In this document: positions 1 to 8,122 of the stretch, piece by piece
How positions within the stretch are numbered: the first letter of the stretch is position 1
Layout of the letters: every line of letters begins with the position of its first letter
DNA from: Phycisphaerales bacterium
Lineage (GTDB): Bacteria > Planctomycetota > Phycisphaerae > Sedimentisphaerales > Anaerobacaceae
Length of the DNA stretch: 38,640 nt
NCBI GenBank assembly: GCA_020343675.1
Contig: CP070806.1
Location: forward strand, 47,734 to 86,373
Direction of reading: 5' to 3'
Position numbers and translations under genes: made by a program
The notes under the pieces: model-generated
Database searches by the model: none
What the model was told of the DNA's origin: nothing
What the model saw: the letters and a program-made list of their open reading frames with translations, nothing else

Positions 1-201
1 GTACGTTTTTGGATGCCATGACACGTTTTGAAGAAGACAACGGATGCCGTGAATGACCGAGGAATTTTGGGCGGAGACATTGGCTGGAATTGAGTATACT
101 GTTCCCCGAATTGTCTAAAGCAATCGACCTAATTGATAAAATAACGAATCTCTTGGGAACAATTTCCTGACTTTTTGACGGACAATCACAAGGAGGCGAC
201 A

Positions 202-612
202 GTGAGGTTTTGCACTGCCATAAACTGCATGGATGGAAGGGCACAGATCCCGGTCATCCGCTATCTGCAGAAGCGTTTTGACGCCGAGTACGTGGACATG
301 GTTAGTGAACCCGGGCCGAACCGGATTCTCGCCGCAGGTCAGGATACCGTGACAATTGCGTCCATCGAGAGGCGCGTTCGGCTGTCCGTGCAACGGCACC
401 AATCCGTAGGCGTCGCGGTGATTGGCCACCATGACTGCGCCGGCAACCCGTCGCCCGCCGTGCAGCAAAACCAGGATACTGCTGCAGCAGTACTTCGTAT
501 TCGCACAGCATTCCGGCATATCCCAGTGATCGGACTTTGGCTGAACGAGAGCTGGGAGGTCGAGGGGCTTCAGGATGAGGCAGCCAACAAGCCGGATGTA
601 GGCGACTCGTAA
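202..612 (+). CDS. Beta-carbonic-anhydrase-like protein (small Pro_CA_2-type)
   Basis: A 136-residue protein resembling the small beta-carbonic-anhydrase-like family. Visible are a Cys-Met-Asp-Gly-Arg motif (C9, D11, R13) and an HHDCAGN motif (H76/H77, C79). These correspond to the Cys...His-x-x-Cys zinc ligands and the Asp-Arg dyad of beta-carbonic anhydrases. The expected activity would be CO2 hydration in the cytoplasm, but the protein is much shorter than classical enzymes (about 200 residues), so its substrate is uncertain. I chose GTG at 202 because AGGAGG (191-196) lies five bases upstream. A TTG at 175 is in frame but has no such site. A -10-like TATACT at 95-100 is the only promoter hint. 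The gene stands alone, with 231 bases before the next gene. Confidence 0.75.
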   Translation: MRFCTAINCMDGRAQIPVIRYLQKRFDAEYVDMVSEPGPNRILAAGQDTVTIASIERRVRLSVQRHQSVGVAVIGHHDCAGNPSPAVQQNQDTAAAVLRIRTAFRHIPVIGLWLNESWEVEGLQDEAANKPDVGDS

Positions 613-721
613 CACTCTCGCCTGATCTGCAGCGTTCGCTCTTTACTGTAAGCGGGAGGTTTCATTATGTGAATTCGCGTCATGATTTCATTTTTCGGGG
701 GACATCACACTTAGATTGAAT

Positions 722-739
722 GGTGCGATGCATCGCACC
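722..739. repeat. Perfect 18-bp palindrome (REP-like)
   Basis: GGTGCGATGCATCGCACC reads identically on both strands (arms 722-730 and 731-739). It lies in the intergenic space before the aminotransferase, just upstream of a second inverted repeat. Short palindromes of this kind are often dispersed many times in a genome, but only one copy is seen here. Confidence 0.7.
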
Positions 740-762
740 CTACCTTGCTATTGACGAGTGAG

Positions 763-790
763 ATTGCCACGGCCCTTCGGGCCTCGCAAT
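763..790. repeat. Dispersed-type inverted repeat
   Basis: ATTGC (763-767) and GCAAT (786-790) flank an inner hairpin, GGCCC-TTC-GGGCC (771-783). Read on the minus strand, this element gives the translated string HCEARRAVAIS, which I recognise as a common false-ORF product of intergenic repeats. It is therefore a repeat element and not part of a gene. Confidence 0.6.
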
Positions 791-806
791 GACGGACGGA
801 GCGGGG

Positions 807-835
807 TTGACTCCGGCGGGGCGGTCGGCTATGAT
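807..835 (+). promoter_or_regulatory. Sigma-70-type promoter for the aminotransferase
   Basis: TTGACT (807-812), a 17-base spacer and TATGAT (830-835). The ATG at 844 is only eight bases past the -10 box and has no Shine-Dalgarno sequence between, so the transcript would start at or next to the start codon (leaderless). Confidence 0.6.
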
Positions 836-843
836 GCCGGGCT

Positions 844-1953
844 ATGAAAAAGATAATCGCCGACAGGACTGAGCTTGTTGACGCCAGCGGGATTCGCAAG
901 GTCTTTGCATTAGCGGCTGAGCTGCAAGACCCGGTGAATTTCTCGATAGGCCAGCCGGACTTCGACGTGCCCGAGGCGCTCAAAGAAGAGGCCATCCAGG
1001 CCATCCGGGCGGGGCAGAACAGCTATTCGCAGACGGCCGGCGACGAGGTTCTCAAGGAAAAAATCACGCAGCGGGTGGCGGCCGAGTACGGCTGGGAGAA
1101 TCCGGCCGTGCTGGTCTCCAGCGGCGTCAGCGGGGGGCTGCTGCTGACATTCATGGCCACCGTCAACCCGGGCGACGAGGTCATCATCCCCGACCCTTAC
1201 TTCGTGATGTACAAGCATTTGGTCAACCTGTTGGGTGGAAAGTGTGTTTTTGTCGATAGCTATCCCGATTTCGAGCTGCCGGTGGAGAAAATCAGCCGGG
1301 CCATCACGGACAGGACCAAGATGATTATCCTCAATTCGCCCTGCAATCCGACCGGCGTGGTGTACTCTGAGCAGCAGGTCAGGAACCTGGCGCAGATTGC
1401 GTCCGAGCGGGACGTTCTGGTTCTGACCGACGAGATATACGAGAGGTTCTGCTACGACGGGGCGTGCCCGAGTATCGCGCATTATCACCAGAAGACTCTT
1501 GTACTCAAGGGCTTTAGCAAATCGCACGCAATGACAGGCTGGCGCTTGGGTTACGTGGCGGCCCCGGCGGGCCTGCGGGACGTTATCGAGCAGATGACCA
1601 AGATTCAGCAATATACGTTCGTCTGTGCACCGAGGCCTTTCCAGAAGGCGGCCGTCGCAGCCATGGATTACGACGTGAGCGATTGGGTGGCGGGGTACCG
1701 CCGCAAACGCGACCTGCTCTACGAGGGGCTCAAGGACACGTTCGAATTGGTCAGGCCGGGCGGGGCGTTCTACGCCTTCGTAAAGGCCCCCGGCGGGGCG
1801 GCGAGCCCCTTCGTCGAGAAGGCCATCAGGAACAACGTGCTGATTATTCCGGGCAGCGTCTTTAGCGAAAAAGACACGCATTTTCGCATCAGCTACGCGA
1901 CCAGCGACGAGAAAATCGAGCAGGGGGTGGAGATTCTTCGCAGCCTGGCGTAG
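844..1953 (+). CDS. Class I/II PLP-dependent aminotransferase
   Basis: A 369-residue fold-type I aminotransferase of the aspartate/aromatic aminotransferase group, which moves an amino group between an amino acid and a 2-oxo acid in the cytoplasm. Visible motifs are NSPCNPTGVVY (substrate/PLP loop), LTDEIYE, and GFSKSHAMTGWRLGY with the Schiff-base lysine at K226. The SxHxMTGWR arrangement supports the aspartate aminotransferase Ib-gamma-like subgroup, but exact substrate specificity cannot be read from sequence. The ATG at 844 follows a strong promoter directly, implying a leaderless message. A second enzyme of the same broad family is encoded at the far end of the window (37784-38640), so the two are probably not redundant. 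Confidence 0.9.
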   Translation: MKKIIADRTELVDASGIRKVFALAAELQDPVNFSIGQPDFDVPEALKEEAIQAIRAGQNSYSQTAGDEVLKEKITQRVAAEYGWENPAVLVSSGVSGGLLLTFMATVNPGDEVIIPDPYFVMYKHLVNLLGGKCVFVDSYPDFELPVEKISRAITDRTKMIILNSPCNPTGVVYSEQQVRNLAQIASERDVLVLTDEIYERFCYDGACPSIAHYHQKTLVLKGFSKSHAMTGWRLGYVAAPAGLRDVIEQMTKIQQYTFVCAPRPFQKAAVAAMDYDVSDWVAGYRRKRDLLYEGLKDTFELVRPGGAFYAFVKAPGGAASPFVEKAIRNNVLIIPGSVFSEKDTHFRISYATSDEKIEQGVEILRSLA

Positions 1954-1990
1954 GTCCGGGTTGTTTCATTTTTACTGCGGCGTTTTTCGC

Positions 1991-2019
1991 TTGACCGCTT
2001 ACGCCACGCCGGATTAAAC
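1991..2019 (+). promoter_or_regulatory. Possible promoter for the Na/Pi cotransporter
   Basis: TTGACC (1991-1996), a 17-base spacer and TTAAAC (2014-2019). The -35 box is good and the -10 box is weak. It would give a leader of about 95 bases before the ATG at 2120. Confidence 0.3.
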
Positions 2020-2119
2020 TGCCGCGCAATGATAACAATCAGAACGAGCACAAGCACGCAAGGAGACAGAGGTCAGCCGTTTACGTATTTGTGATACGCC
2101 GGTGTTGTAGGGAGTGTCT

Positions 2120-3823
2120 ATGGTCAAGGATATGATTTTCGGGACGGTAGGGGGCTTAGGCCTGTTCTTGTTCGGCATGGGCATCATGTCCGGTGGGCTG
2201 AAGGACATTGCAGGACAGAAGCTCAAGGATATCCTTGGCACGCTGACGAAGCACCGAATGTTCGGCGTTCTGATGGGGGCGTTTACGACGGCGCTGATTC
2301 AGTCGAGTTCGGCAACGACGGTGATGACCGTCGGATTTGTCAACGCGGGCCTGTTGACGCTGAAGCAGGCGTTGTCCGTCGTGCTCGGCGCGAACGTCGG
2401 GACGACGTTTACCGCGTGGGTTGTTTCGGCCTTCGGGCTGGGGGGACTGAAAATCACCGCGTATGCACTTCCGGCTATCGGCGCAGGCTTTCTGTTGCGA
2501 ACGGCGGGCAAGACGCAAAAAATGAGAGGCTTTGGCAACGTGCTGCTGGGCTTTGGCCTTCTGTTCGTGGGCATCGGGTTTATGAAGGAGGCATTCGATC
2601 CTCTCAAAGACAACCCTGACGTGACACGGACTCTGATTTGGGTCGGAAAGAACCCGCTGCTGGCGGTGCTGGCTGGCATGACTCTGACGATGCTGCTTCA
2701 GAGCAGTTCGGCCTCGATCATGATCGTGCAGATTCTGGCTTTCCAGGGCGCGTTCGGGACGGACTGGCATCTTGCCGTTCAGGTGGCCATACCGTTTATC
2801 CTGGGCGATAACATCGGCACCACCATTACGGCCGAATTGGCCGCAACGCAGACGTCTCGAAATGCCAGGCGTGTGGCCAGGGGGCATACGATGTTCAATG
2901 TCATCGGTGTGGTCTATATGCTGCCGCTGGTCTGGTACGGGGTGTTCGGCAGAGCGGTCGATTATCTGACGCCGTGGGAATTGTCCGAGAAGACAATCAT
3001 GGCTGAACTGGCCTTTGCTCACAGCCTGTTCAACGTGTGCAACGCCCTGATGTTTACGGCCGTCCTCGGCTGGCTGGTCACTGTCGTCAAGAAGATTGTC
3101 CCGATCACCGAGCAGGAGATTGCTCAGAAGCCTGTGGCCCTCGAGAAGCACCTGCTGAATACGCCGGTGATCGCGCTGGAGCAGGCCAAACGGGAAATCG
3201 TCCGCATGGCCAAGACGGCCAAACAGGCCGTCAGACAAGCGGTTGACGGGATCATGGACAAGAACAGGAAAGAGTTGAAATCGGTCAGAGAGTTGGAAGA
3301 CTTCATCGATGTGATGCAGCTCGAAATCACGTCGTATCTGACGGCGCTGTCACGCCGGAACTTGTCGAACGAGGTTTCCATTGAGCTGCCCGTGCTTTTG
3401 CACACGGTCAACGACCTCGAGCGCATCGGCGACCATGCCGTCAACATCGTCGAAATCGGCGAACGTAAGATCGAGCAGAAACTCTCCTGGAGCGATTCGG
3501 CGCAGGCCGAAGCCGACATGCTTCGAACAGAAATCGATCAGATGTGCGATCGCATCATAACTGCTCTGGAGCATAACGATATCAAGGCCGCCGAGTCGGC
3601 TCTGACGAACGAACACAACCTTAACCGGATGCAGCTCGAGTTTCGCCGCAGTCACGTGGACCGGATGGGCAACGGCATCTGCACGCCCCAGGCCGGCCTG
3701 ATATTCATCGACCTGGTGGACAACATCGAAAAGTCCGGCGACCACCTCACGAACATCGCCCAGGCGATTATCGGCGGCCTGCAATGGGAGGGAATCAAGC
3801 CGAAAATTCCGGCCGAGACATAA
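2120..3823 (+). CDS. Na/phosphate cotransporter with C-terminal PhoU-like domain
   Basis: A 567-residue inner-membrane protein of the NptA/PF02690 family, expected to couple sodium entry to inorganic phosphate movement. The two internally repeated transport signatures are visible as IQSSSATT (about residue 58) and LQSSSASI (about residue 196), each within strongly hydrophobic helices. From about residue 350 the protein becomes soluble and helical with PhoU-type motifs such as LHTVNDLERIGDHAVN and a second copy LVDNIEKSGDHLTN. ATG 2120 is chosen because AGGGAG (2109-2114) lies five bases upstream; GTG at 2114 falls inside that site. The stop lies 44 bases before the next gene. Confidence 0.92.
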   Translation: MVKDMIFGTVGGLGLFLFGMGIMSGGLKDIAGQKLKDILGTLTKHRMFGVLMGAFTTALIQSSSATTVMTVGFVNAGLLTLKQALSVVLGANVGTTFTAWVVSAFGLGGLKITAYALPAIGAGFLLRTAGKTQKMRGFGNVLLGFGLLFVGIGFMKEAFDPLKDNPDVTRTLIWVGKNPLLAVLAGMTLTMLLQSSSASIMIVQILAFQGAFGTDWHLAVQVAIPFILGDNIGTTITAELAATQTSRNARRVARGHTMFNVIGVVYMLPLVWYGVFGRAVDYLTPWELSEKTIMAELAFAHSLFNVCNALMFTAVLGWLVTVVKKIVPITEQEIAQKPVALEKHLLNTPVIALEQAKREIVRMAKTAKQAVRQAVDGIMDKNRKELKSVRELEDFIDVMQLEITSYLTALSRRNLSNEVSIELPVLLHTVNDLERIGDHAVNIVEIGERKIEQKLSWSDSAQAEADMLRTEIDQMCDRIITALEHNDIKAAESALTNEHNLNRMQLEFRRSHVDRMGNGICTPQAGLIFIDLVDNIEKSGDHLTNIAQAIIGGLQWEGIKPKIPAET

Positions 3824-3831
3824 ACAGGGCG

Positions 3832-3860
3832 TTGCCAGCCAGACCGTCGGACGGTATAAT
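3832..3860 (+). promoter_or_regulatory. Near-consensus promoter for the NfeD operon
   Basis: TTGCCA (3832-3837), a 17-base spacer and a perfect TATAAT (3855-3860), located between the cotransporter stop codon and the NfeD start. The ATG at 3868 is seven bases past the -10 box, so the message should begin at or beside the start codon. The NfeD/FloA genes can therefore be transcribed separately from the cotransporter. Confidence 0.65.
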
Positions 3861-3867
3861 TCACGTT

Positions 3868-5412
3868 ATGGAGAATGCATTTCGTATAATTGCGGTTGGT
3901 GTGCTGTGCCTGTTCTTGTTCGCGGGGGCGGGCGCGCCCGTCGAGCTGAGCGACGCCGGCGCAGAGCCAACATCCGTCAAAGCCGCGGTCATCGTCTGCA
4001 AGGGCCTGATCGACGACGGGCTCTACAAATCCATCCGGCGCCGGACCCAGATTGCCCTCGATGCCGATGTGGAATACCTGATTTATGAGATTGGCACGTA
4101 CGGGGGGCTGCTCCAGTCGGCCGACGACATCTCCAAATACTTCATACTCGATATCGGCAAGAAGGCGCACACCGTGGCGTACATCACGACCGAGGCGATA
4201 TCGGCCGGGGCGATGATCAGCGTTTCGTGCCAGGACATCATCATGCTGGAGAACACCACCATCGGCGACTGCGCCCCGATCACCATCGGCGGCAAGCTCG
4301 AAGGCGTCGAGCGGGAAAAGGTCGAGAGTTTCACGCGAGCGGCCTTCATGCGGGCGGCCGAGGCAAACGGCTATCCCGCCGCGCTGCTCAAGGCCATGGT
4401 CACCATGCAAACGAAGGTCTATCGAGTCAGGAATCTCCAGACGGGCGCTTATGAGTATGTCGAGGACGAGCGGCTGGCCGAAGACCCGAATCGATACGAC
4501 GCCGACGGCAAAGAGCTGATTGTCAACGATGATGAGCTTCTGACGCTGACGGCCGCTCAGGCTCACGACTACGGCATCGCCAGGGCACAGGTCAAAGACA
4601 GGTCGGGGGCGCTGGTGTTTTTGGCCGAACGCGACGGCGTGACGTTCGCCGCAGAGCCGATGGTCCTTGAGACCAACTGGTCGGAGGAGATGGTCCGGTG
4701 GTTGAATTCGCCGGCGGTGATGGCCGTGCTGGTCATGCTCGCCCTGCTGGGGGCGTATATCGAATTCAACACGCCGGGTGTTGGGCTGCCCGGGCTTGTG
4801 GCGGTGATTTGCTTTGTCATCATCATCGGCAGCAAATACCTCGTCGGACTGGCCAACTGGGTCGAGGTGGCGCTGTTTTTCCTGGGGATTATCCTGATGC
4901 TGGTGGAAATCTTCGTCCTGCCCGGCTTTGGCATCGCGGGTTTTGCCGGGATTACGTGTATTCTCGTCGGCCTGTTCGGGATGCTCGTCAAGAATCCGCC
5001 CGACCGGGTGCCGTGGCCGCAGGACTCCATCGGCTGGAATGATTTCATTCAGGGGGTCATCGGGATGTCGCTCGGCTTTGTCGGGTTTATCATTGGGGCG
5101 TGGATTCTGGCCAGGCACCTGCCGCGCATTCCGTATCTGAGCGGCCTGGTTCTCGTGCCGGGAGCGACCGGGCAGGGGATGAAGATGCGCGTCAGCCTGA
5201 CCGCTTCGCCCGAGACCCAGACCACGGACGTACAGCTCGGTGACACCGGCAAGGTCATCTCGACACTCAGACCGACGGGCAAGGCGCAATTCGGCGACGC
5301 CATTGTCGATGTCGTCGCCGAGGCCGAGTTCCTTGACAAGGGCACCAGGGTCGGGATAATTGAAATTCACGGCAATCGAGTCGTTGTTAAAGCTCTCAAA
5401 GAGCAATCTTAG
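3868..5412 (+). CDS. NfeD long form: membrane-bound ClpP-class serine protease
   Basis: A 514-residue protein of the long NfeD family (NfeD1b type). Residues 1-22 are a signal peptide or membrane anchor. Residues about 38-270 form a ClpP/SppA-type protease domain, with GTYGGLLQSADDI and a likely nucleophile S112 in AISAGAMIS. Residues about 290-430 hold four or five membrane segments, and the C-terminus (about 440-514) is the soluble OB-fold NfeD domain. Known relatives cleave hydrophobic membrane-protein segments and work with flotillin/stomatin proteins; FloA is encoded downstream. An in-frame GTG/ATG further upstream (3784) would overlap the cotransporter, so ATG 3868, with no leader, is preferred. 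Confidence 0.88.
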   Translation: MENAFRIIAVGVLCLFLFAGAGAPVELSDAGAEPTSVKAAVIVCKGLIDDGLYKSIRRRTQIALDADVEYLIYEIGTYGGLLQSADDISKYFILDIGKKAHTVAYITTEAISAGAMISVSCQDIIMLENTTIGDCAPITIGGKLEGVEREKVESFTRAAFMRAAEANGYPAALLKAMVTMQTKVYRVRNLQTGAYEYVEDERLAEDPNRYDADGKELIVNDDELLTLTAAQAHDYGIARAQVKDRSGALVFLAERDGVTFAAEPMVLETNWSEEMVRWLNSPAVMAVLVMLALLGAYIEFNTPGVGLPGLVAVICFVIIIGSKYLVGLANWVEVALFFLGIILMLVEIFVLPGFGIAGFAGITCILVGLFGMLVKNPPDRVPWPQDSIGWNDFIQGVIGMSLGFVGFIIGAWILARHLPRIPYLSGLVLVPGATGQGMKMRVSLTASPETQTTDVQLGDTGKVISTLRPTGKAQFGDAIVDVVAEAEFLDKGTRVGIIEIHGNRVVVKALKEQS

Positions 5413-5422
5413 GAAGACACAC

Positions 5423-5917
5423 ATGGGCTGGTGGCTGATCTTAGCTGTCGTTTTGTTTCTTGCCTGTGCGGCGTTGATCGTCGCGGAGGTGTTCGTGCCG
5501 AGCGGCGGCTTGATAAGTGTTTCTGCGCTCGCGTGCCTGGTGGGGGGTATAGCCATATTTTTTCACTACAGCACAGTCGCCGGCTGGATTGGGGTCCTTC
5601 TCGCGATGGTCATGATACCGGCGACGTTGATCGTCGCTTACAAAATATTGCCGAAAACGCGGTTCGGAAAGAACGTCACACTCGCGCCGCCGCAGCGCGA
5701 GCAGGGTGATGCCGTTCCCGATACGGCCGAACTTAAGAAGCTGCTCGGCACCACCGGCGTCGTTTTGACGCCGCTGCGCCCGGTGGGCACATGTGATTTC
5801 TCGGGAAGAAGAGTCGAGTGCGTCGCCGAGAGCGGATACGTTGACAAGGGAATGAAGGTCAAAGTGATCTGCGTCCAGAGCACGCAGTTGACTGTTCGCA
5901 TGATCGAAGATAGCTGA
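5423..5917 (+). CDS. NfeD short form (membrane plus OB-fold)
   Basis: A 164-residue short NfeD protein. Two or three hydrophobic helices occupy residues 1-75, and a soluble beta-rich NfeD domain follows (about 100-160, GTTGVVLTPLRPVGTCDF onwards). It lacks the protease domain. Short NfeD proteins are usually partners of flotillin-like scaffolds and are thought to stabilise membrane microdomains. ATG 5423 is chosen because AGGAAG (5411-5416) sits six bases upstream; the in-frame upstream start at 5360 lies within the previous gene. The gene sits ten bases after the long NfeD and fifteen before floA, indicating one operon. Confidence 0.88.
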   Translation: MGWWLILAVVLFLACAALIVAEVFVPSGGLISVSALACLVGGIAIFFHYSTVAGWIGVLLAMVMIPATLIVAYKILPKTRFGKNVTLAPPQREQGDAVPDTAELKKLLGTTGVVLTPLRPVGTCDFSGRRVECVAESGYVDKGMKVKVICVQSTQLTVRMIEDS

Positions 5918-5932
5918 TGAAAGGATACGAAG

Positions 5933-6946
5933 ATGAATAGCTTGACAGGTGTGATATTGGGAGCTGCCGAGGCTCCGATGATAGGCACGATGGTCGTCCT
6001 GGTCGTCGTTGGCATTATAGGTCTGGTCGGGTTGCTCCTGATCGTGAAGTTCGCCAGACTGTGGCTGCAGGCATATTTTTCCCGGGCCGACGTCAGATTA
6101 TCCGAGCTGATCGGCATGTGGCTGAGGAAGGTCGATGCCAGGACCATCGTAATCAGCAAGATAACCGCGATACAGGCGGGCCTGACTCTGACGACAAAAG
6201 ACCTGGAGAGCCATTATCTGGCCGGTGGGCGGGTCCCGAATGTCGTACGCGCATTGGTGGCTGCAAACCGGGCAAATATTGACTTGAGCCTGAAAACGGC
6301 TACAGCAATTGACCTGGCCGGCCGCGACATCCTCGAGGCGGTCCAGACAAGCGTCAATCCCAAGGTGATTGACTGCCCCGATCCCGAGAAGAGCAGAGGC
6401 ACTATAGATGCAGTTGCTCAGGACGGCATCCAGCTGAAAGCGAAGGCACGCGTGACGGTCCGAGCTAATATTGAAAGACTGATAGGCGGCGCTACTCAGG
6501 AGACTATCATCGCTCGCGTGGGCGAAGGAATTGTTACCACAATTGGCAGTGCCATAACGTACAAAAGTGTTCTGGAAAATCCGGACGACATTTCCAAGTC
6601 GGTTTTGTCCAAGGGACTTGACGCCGGTACGGCTTATGAGATTTTGTCCATCGACATTGCCGACGTTGATGTAGGCCAGAACGTCGGCGCCCAACTGCAG
6701 GCCGCCCAGGCTGAGGCGGATATGCGAAGGGCAAAGGCCGAGGCCGAGAAACGCCGGGCGATGGCCGTCGCAAGAGAGCAGGAGATGCGAGCGCTCGTGG
6801 TCGAGAATGAGTCAAAAGTGCCGTTAGCCATGGCTGAGGCTTTCAAGAAGGGCAACCTCGGCGTCATGGACTACTACAGAATGAAGAATATCATGGCGGA
6901 CACCTCGATGAGAGATTCCATCGCAGGGCCCAAGAAGAAAGAATAG
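5933..6946 (+). CDS. floA: FloA, flotillin-like microdomain scaffold
   Basis: A 337-residue protein of the YqfA/FloA (UPF0365) family, close to the usual length of about 330. One hydrophobic hairpin (about residues 8-45) anchors it to the inner membrane. It is followed by the family's conserved SPFH-like region ([20 protein letters not shown], then [29 protein letters not shown]). The Ala/Glu-rich coiled coil (about 245-290) drives oligomerisation. Family members organise membrane microdomains and affect signalling and protease function. An AAAGGA sequence lies just upstream of ATG 5933. It is the third gene of the NfeD operon. Confidence 0.92.
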   Translation: MNSLTGVILGAAEAPMIGTMVVLVVVGIIGLVGLLLIVKFARLWLQAYFSRADVRLSELIGMWLRKVDARTIVISKITAIQAGLTLTTKDLESHYLAGGRVPNVVRALVAANRANIDLSLKTATAIDLAGRDILEAVQTSVNPKVIDCPDPEKSRGTIDAVAQDGIQLKAKARVTVRANIERLIGGATQETIIARVGEGIVTTIGSAITYKSVLENPDDISKSVLSKGLDAGTAYEILSIDIADVDVGQNVGAQLQAAQAEADMRRAKAEAEKRRAMAVAREQEMRALVVENESKVPLAMAEAFKKGNLGVMDYYRMKNIMADTSMRDSIAGPKKKE

Positions 6947-7001
6947 TCTCGATACCCCGGCATCGGAATCCTGATAACCTCTGTGGTCTGCGGGGAAAAG
7001 T

Positions 7002-7634
7002 ATGAGAGATCTTATACCTTTGGCACAGACAATCCTGGCTCAGCGCAACGAGGACGCCGAGAAGTGGATGAACATCCTGTTCGTTGTGGTGCTGGCCGTC
7101 TTTTGGGCCCTGGGCGGTATTCTCAAAGCCAGGACGGGAAAAACGAAAAGCCGCGATGCCATGCAGCCGCCTCGCAAACCGGTCCACGGGCCGGCGGCGC
7201 AAAGCAGGGCGGCACAGGAACGACTGCTCAAGGCACCCCAACGCCCCGCCGGCGGCAAGGAATCTCAGCCGCATCGCCCCGCACGCACGCGGCTCGCCGA
7301 GTGGCGTGTGGCCGCCCAGAAACTCGCTGCCGAAGCCGAACAGGCCTTCCGCGATCAGATTCAACAGCCGGAACAGACGCCGGAACGCCCGGTCCGAAGG
7401 CCCAAAAGTCCGCCCAAGGTCGTGGATGCCTCGCAGTCTCCTGCAACATCCTCAGCAATACCGCACGCTGCGGAACTCTCGCCACCCGCTGAAACACTCC
7501 CGTCGGCATATCTCCCCGGACTCTTGTCGGATTACACGGACCCCGACCAGCTCAGAAGGGCAATCCTCCATTACGAAATCCTCGGCAAACCGTTGTCGCT
7601 GCGAGAATCTCCCGACTCCCTTATCGGACCTTAG
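7002..7634 (+). CDS. Unknown membrane-anchored protein with basic/proline-rich tail
   Basis: A 210-residue protein that I do not recognise. One membrane helix is visible at residues 24-42 (MNILFVVVLAVFWALGGIL). It is followed by a long, low-complexity cytoplasmic region rich in Arg, Ala, Pro, Gln and Lys, and a short ordered C-terminus (YLPGLLSDYTDPDQLRRAILHYEILGKPLSL), which resembles a docking or dimerisation motif. It begins 55 bases after floA in the same direction and is probably the last gene of the NfeD/FloA operon. A role in the microdomain is inferred from context only. The reading frame is favoured because it starts right after floA and carries a clean membrane helix; overlapping frames give no sensible protein. 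Confidence 0.65.
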   Translation: MRDLIPLAQTILAQRNEDAEKWMNILFVVVLAVFWALGGILKARTGKTKSRDAMQPPRKPVHGPAAQSRAAQERLLKAPQRPAGGKESQPHRPARTRLAEWRVAAQKLAAEAEQAFRDQIQQPEQTPERPVRRPKSPPKVVDASQSPATSSAIPHAAELSPPAETLPSAYLPGLLSDYTDPDQLRRAILHYEILGKPLSLRESPDSLIGP

Positions 7635-7641
7635 ATCGATT

Positions 7642-7669
7642 GCGCGGCAAACTCATTTCTTGCCGACGC
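7642..7669 (+). terminator. Hairpin after the NfeD/FloA operon
   Basis: GCG-CGGCAA (7642-7650) pairs with TTGCCG-A-CGC (7660-7669) with one bulged base and a nine-base loop, seven bases after the last stop codon. There is no strong T-tract behind it, so it may terminate weakly or protect the 3' end. Confidence 0.4.
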
Positions 7670-8122
7670 TTGTGAACAATTCTCGCCAAGGATGCACATC
7701 GCCTCGCCCGTACGCGGACAAGCACGTCCGTGACAAACACAAACGATCACCGCACACATCCACCATCTCTGATCTCAGGCACGCGCCTATCATTTCCACA
7801 CGCCATCCGCGAAAGGTACTCAGTACAAACTCCCACGCCAATCGATACGCGCGATCAAAAACAATTCACCATTGGCGCCCGAACTTGCAGACCATAGCGA
7901 CCTCGGACGAGTCATTATCTGAAGTTGGCACCAGAGTAACAGGCGAAAACCTTTGACCGCTCACTCAAGACCCAATGCAGCTGCAATGGTGTATCGTCGT
8001 GGAGTCGCTAAAAACGAGACCATCCATAACGTCTCATAATATATGTTATGTTTCATTCGGGCCGCGTTCTGAGCTCGTCAGTGGGGTTTGCGATATTTGG
8101 CCTTGTCGGGGCATTTCGCCCG
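7670..8122. other. Gene-free stretch between convergent operons
   Basis: About 450 bases with no convincing gene. Open frames here are basic and low in complexity and continue from shadow frames. A small hairpin, CGGAC-AAGCAC-GTCCG, occurs near 7715-7730. An AT-rich near-palindrome, CATAATATATGTTATG, occurs at 8034-8049. A GGGC-GAAAT-GCCC hairpin at about 8105-8117 lies just past the stop of the minus-strand TPR gene and could end its transcript. Confidence 0.4.

Noticed and set aside
3-56. Short open frame at the window edge ending in TGA (LDAMTRFEEDNGCRE-like tail).
   Set aside because: It could be the last 17 codons of a gene outside, but it is too short to judge and nothing else supports it.
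711-1004. Minus-strand frame giving HCEARRAVAIS and similar.
   Set aside because: This is the translated product of the palindromic repeats plus antisense of the aminotransferase, a well-known false gene.
3652-5556. 634-aa minus-strand frame opposite NfeD.
   Set aside because: It is Arg/Pro/His/Gln-rich and low in complexity and covers a clearly real gene; typical shadow of high GC at third positions. The same applies to 910-1881 and 2156-3238 (minus).
7084-7956. 290-aa frame running past the end of the membrane-protein gene.
   Set aside because: The first half is out of frame with the likely gene and the second half is Arg/Ser/His-rich with no domain; no ribosome-binding site.
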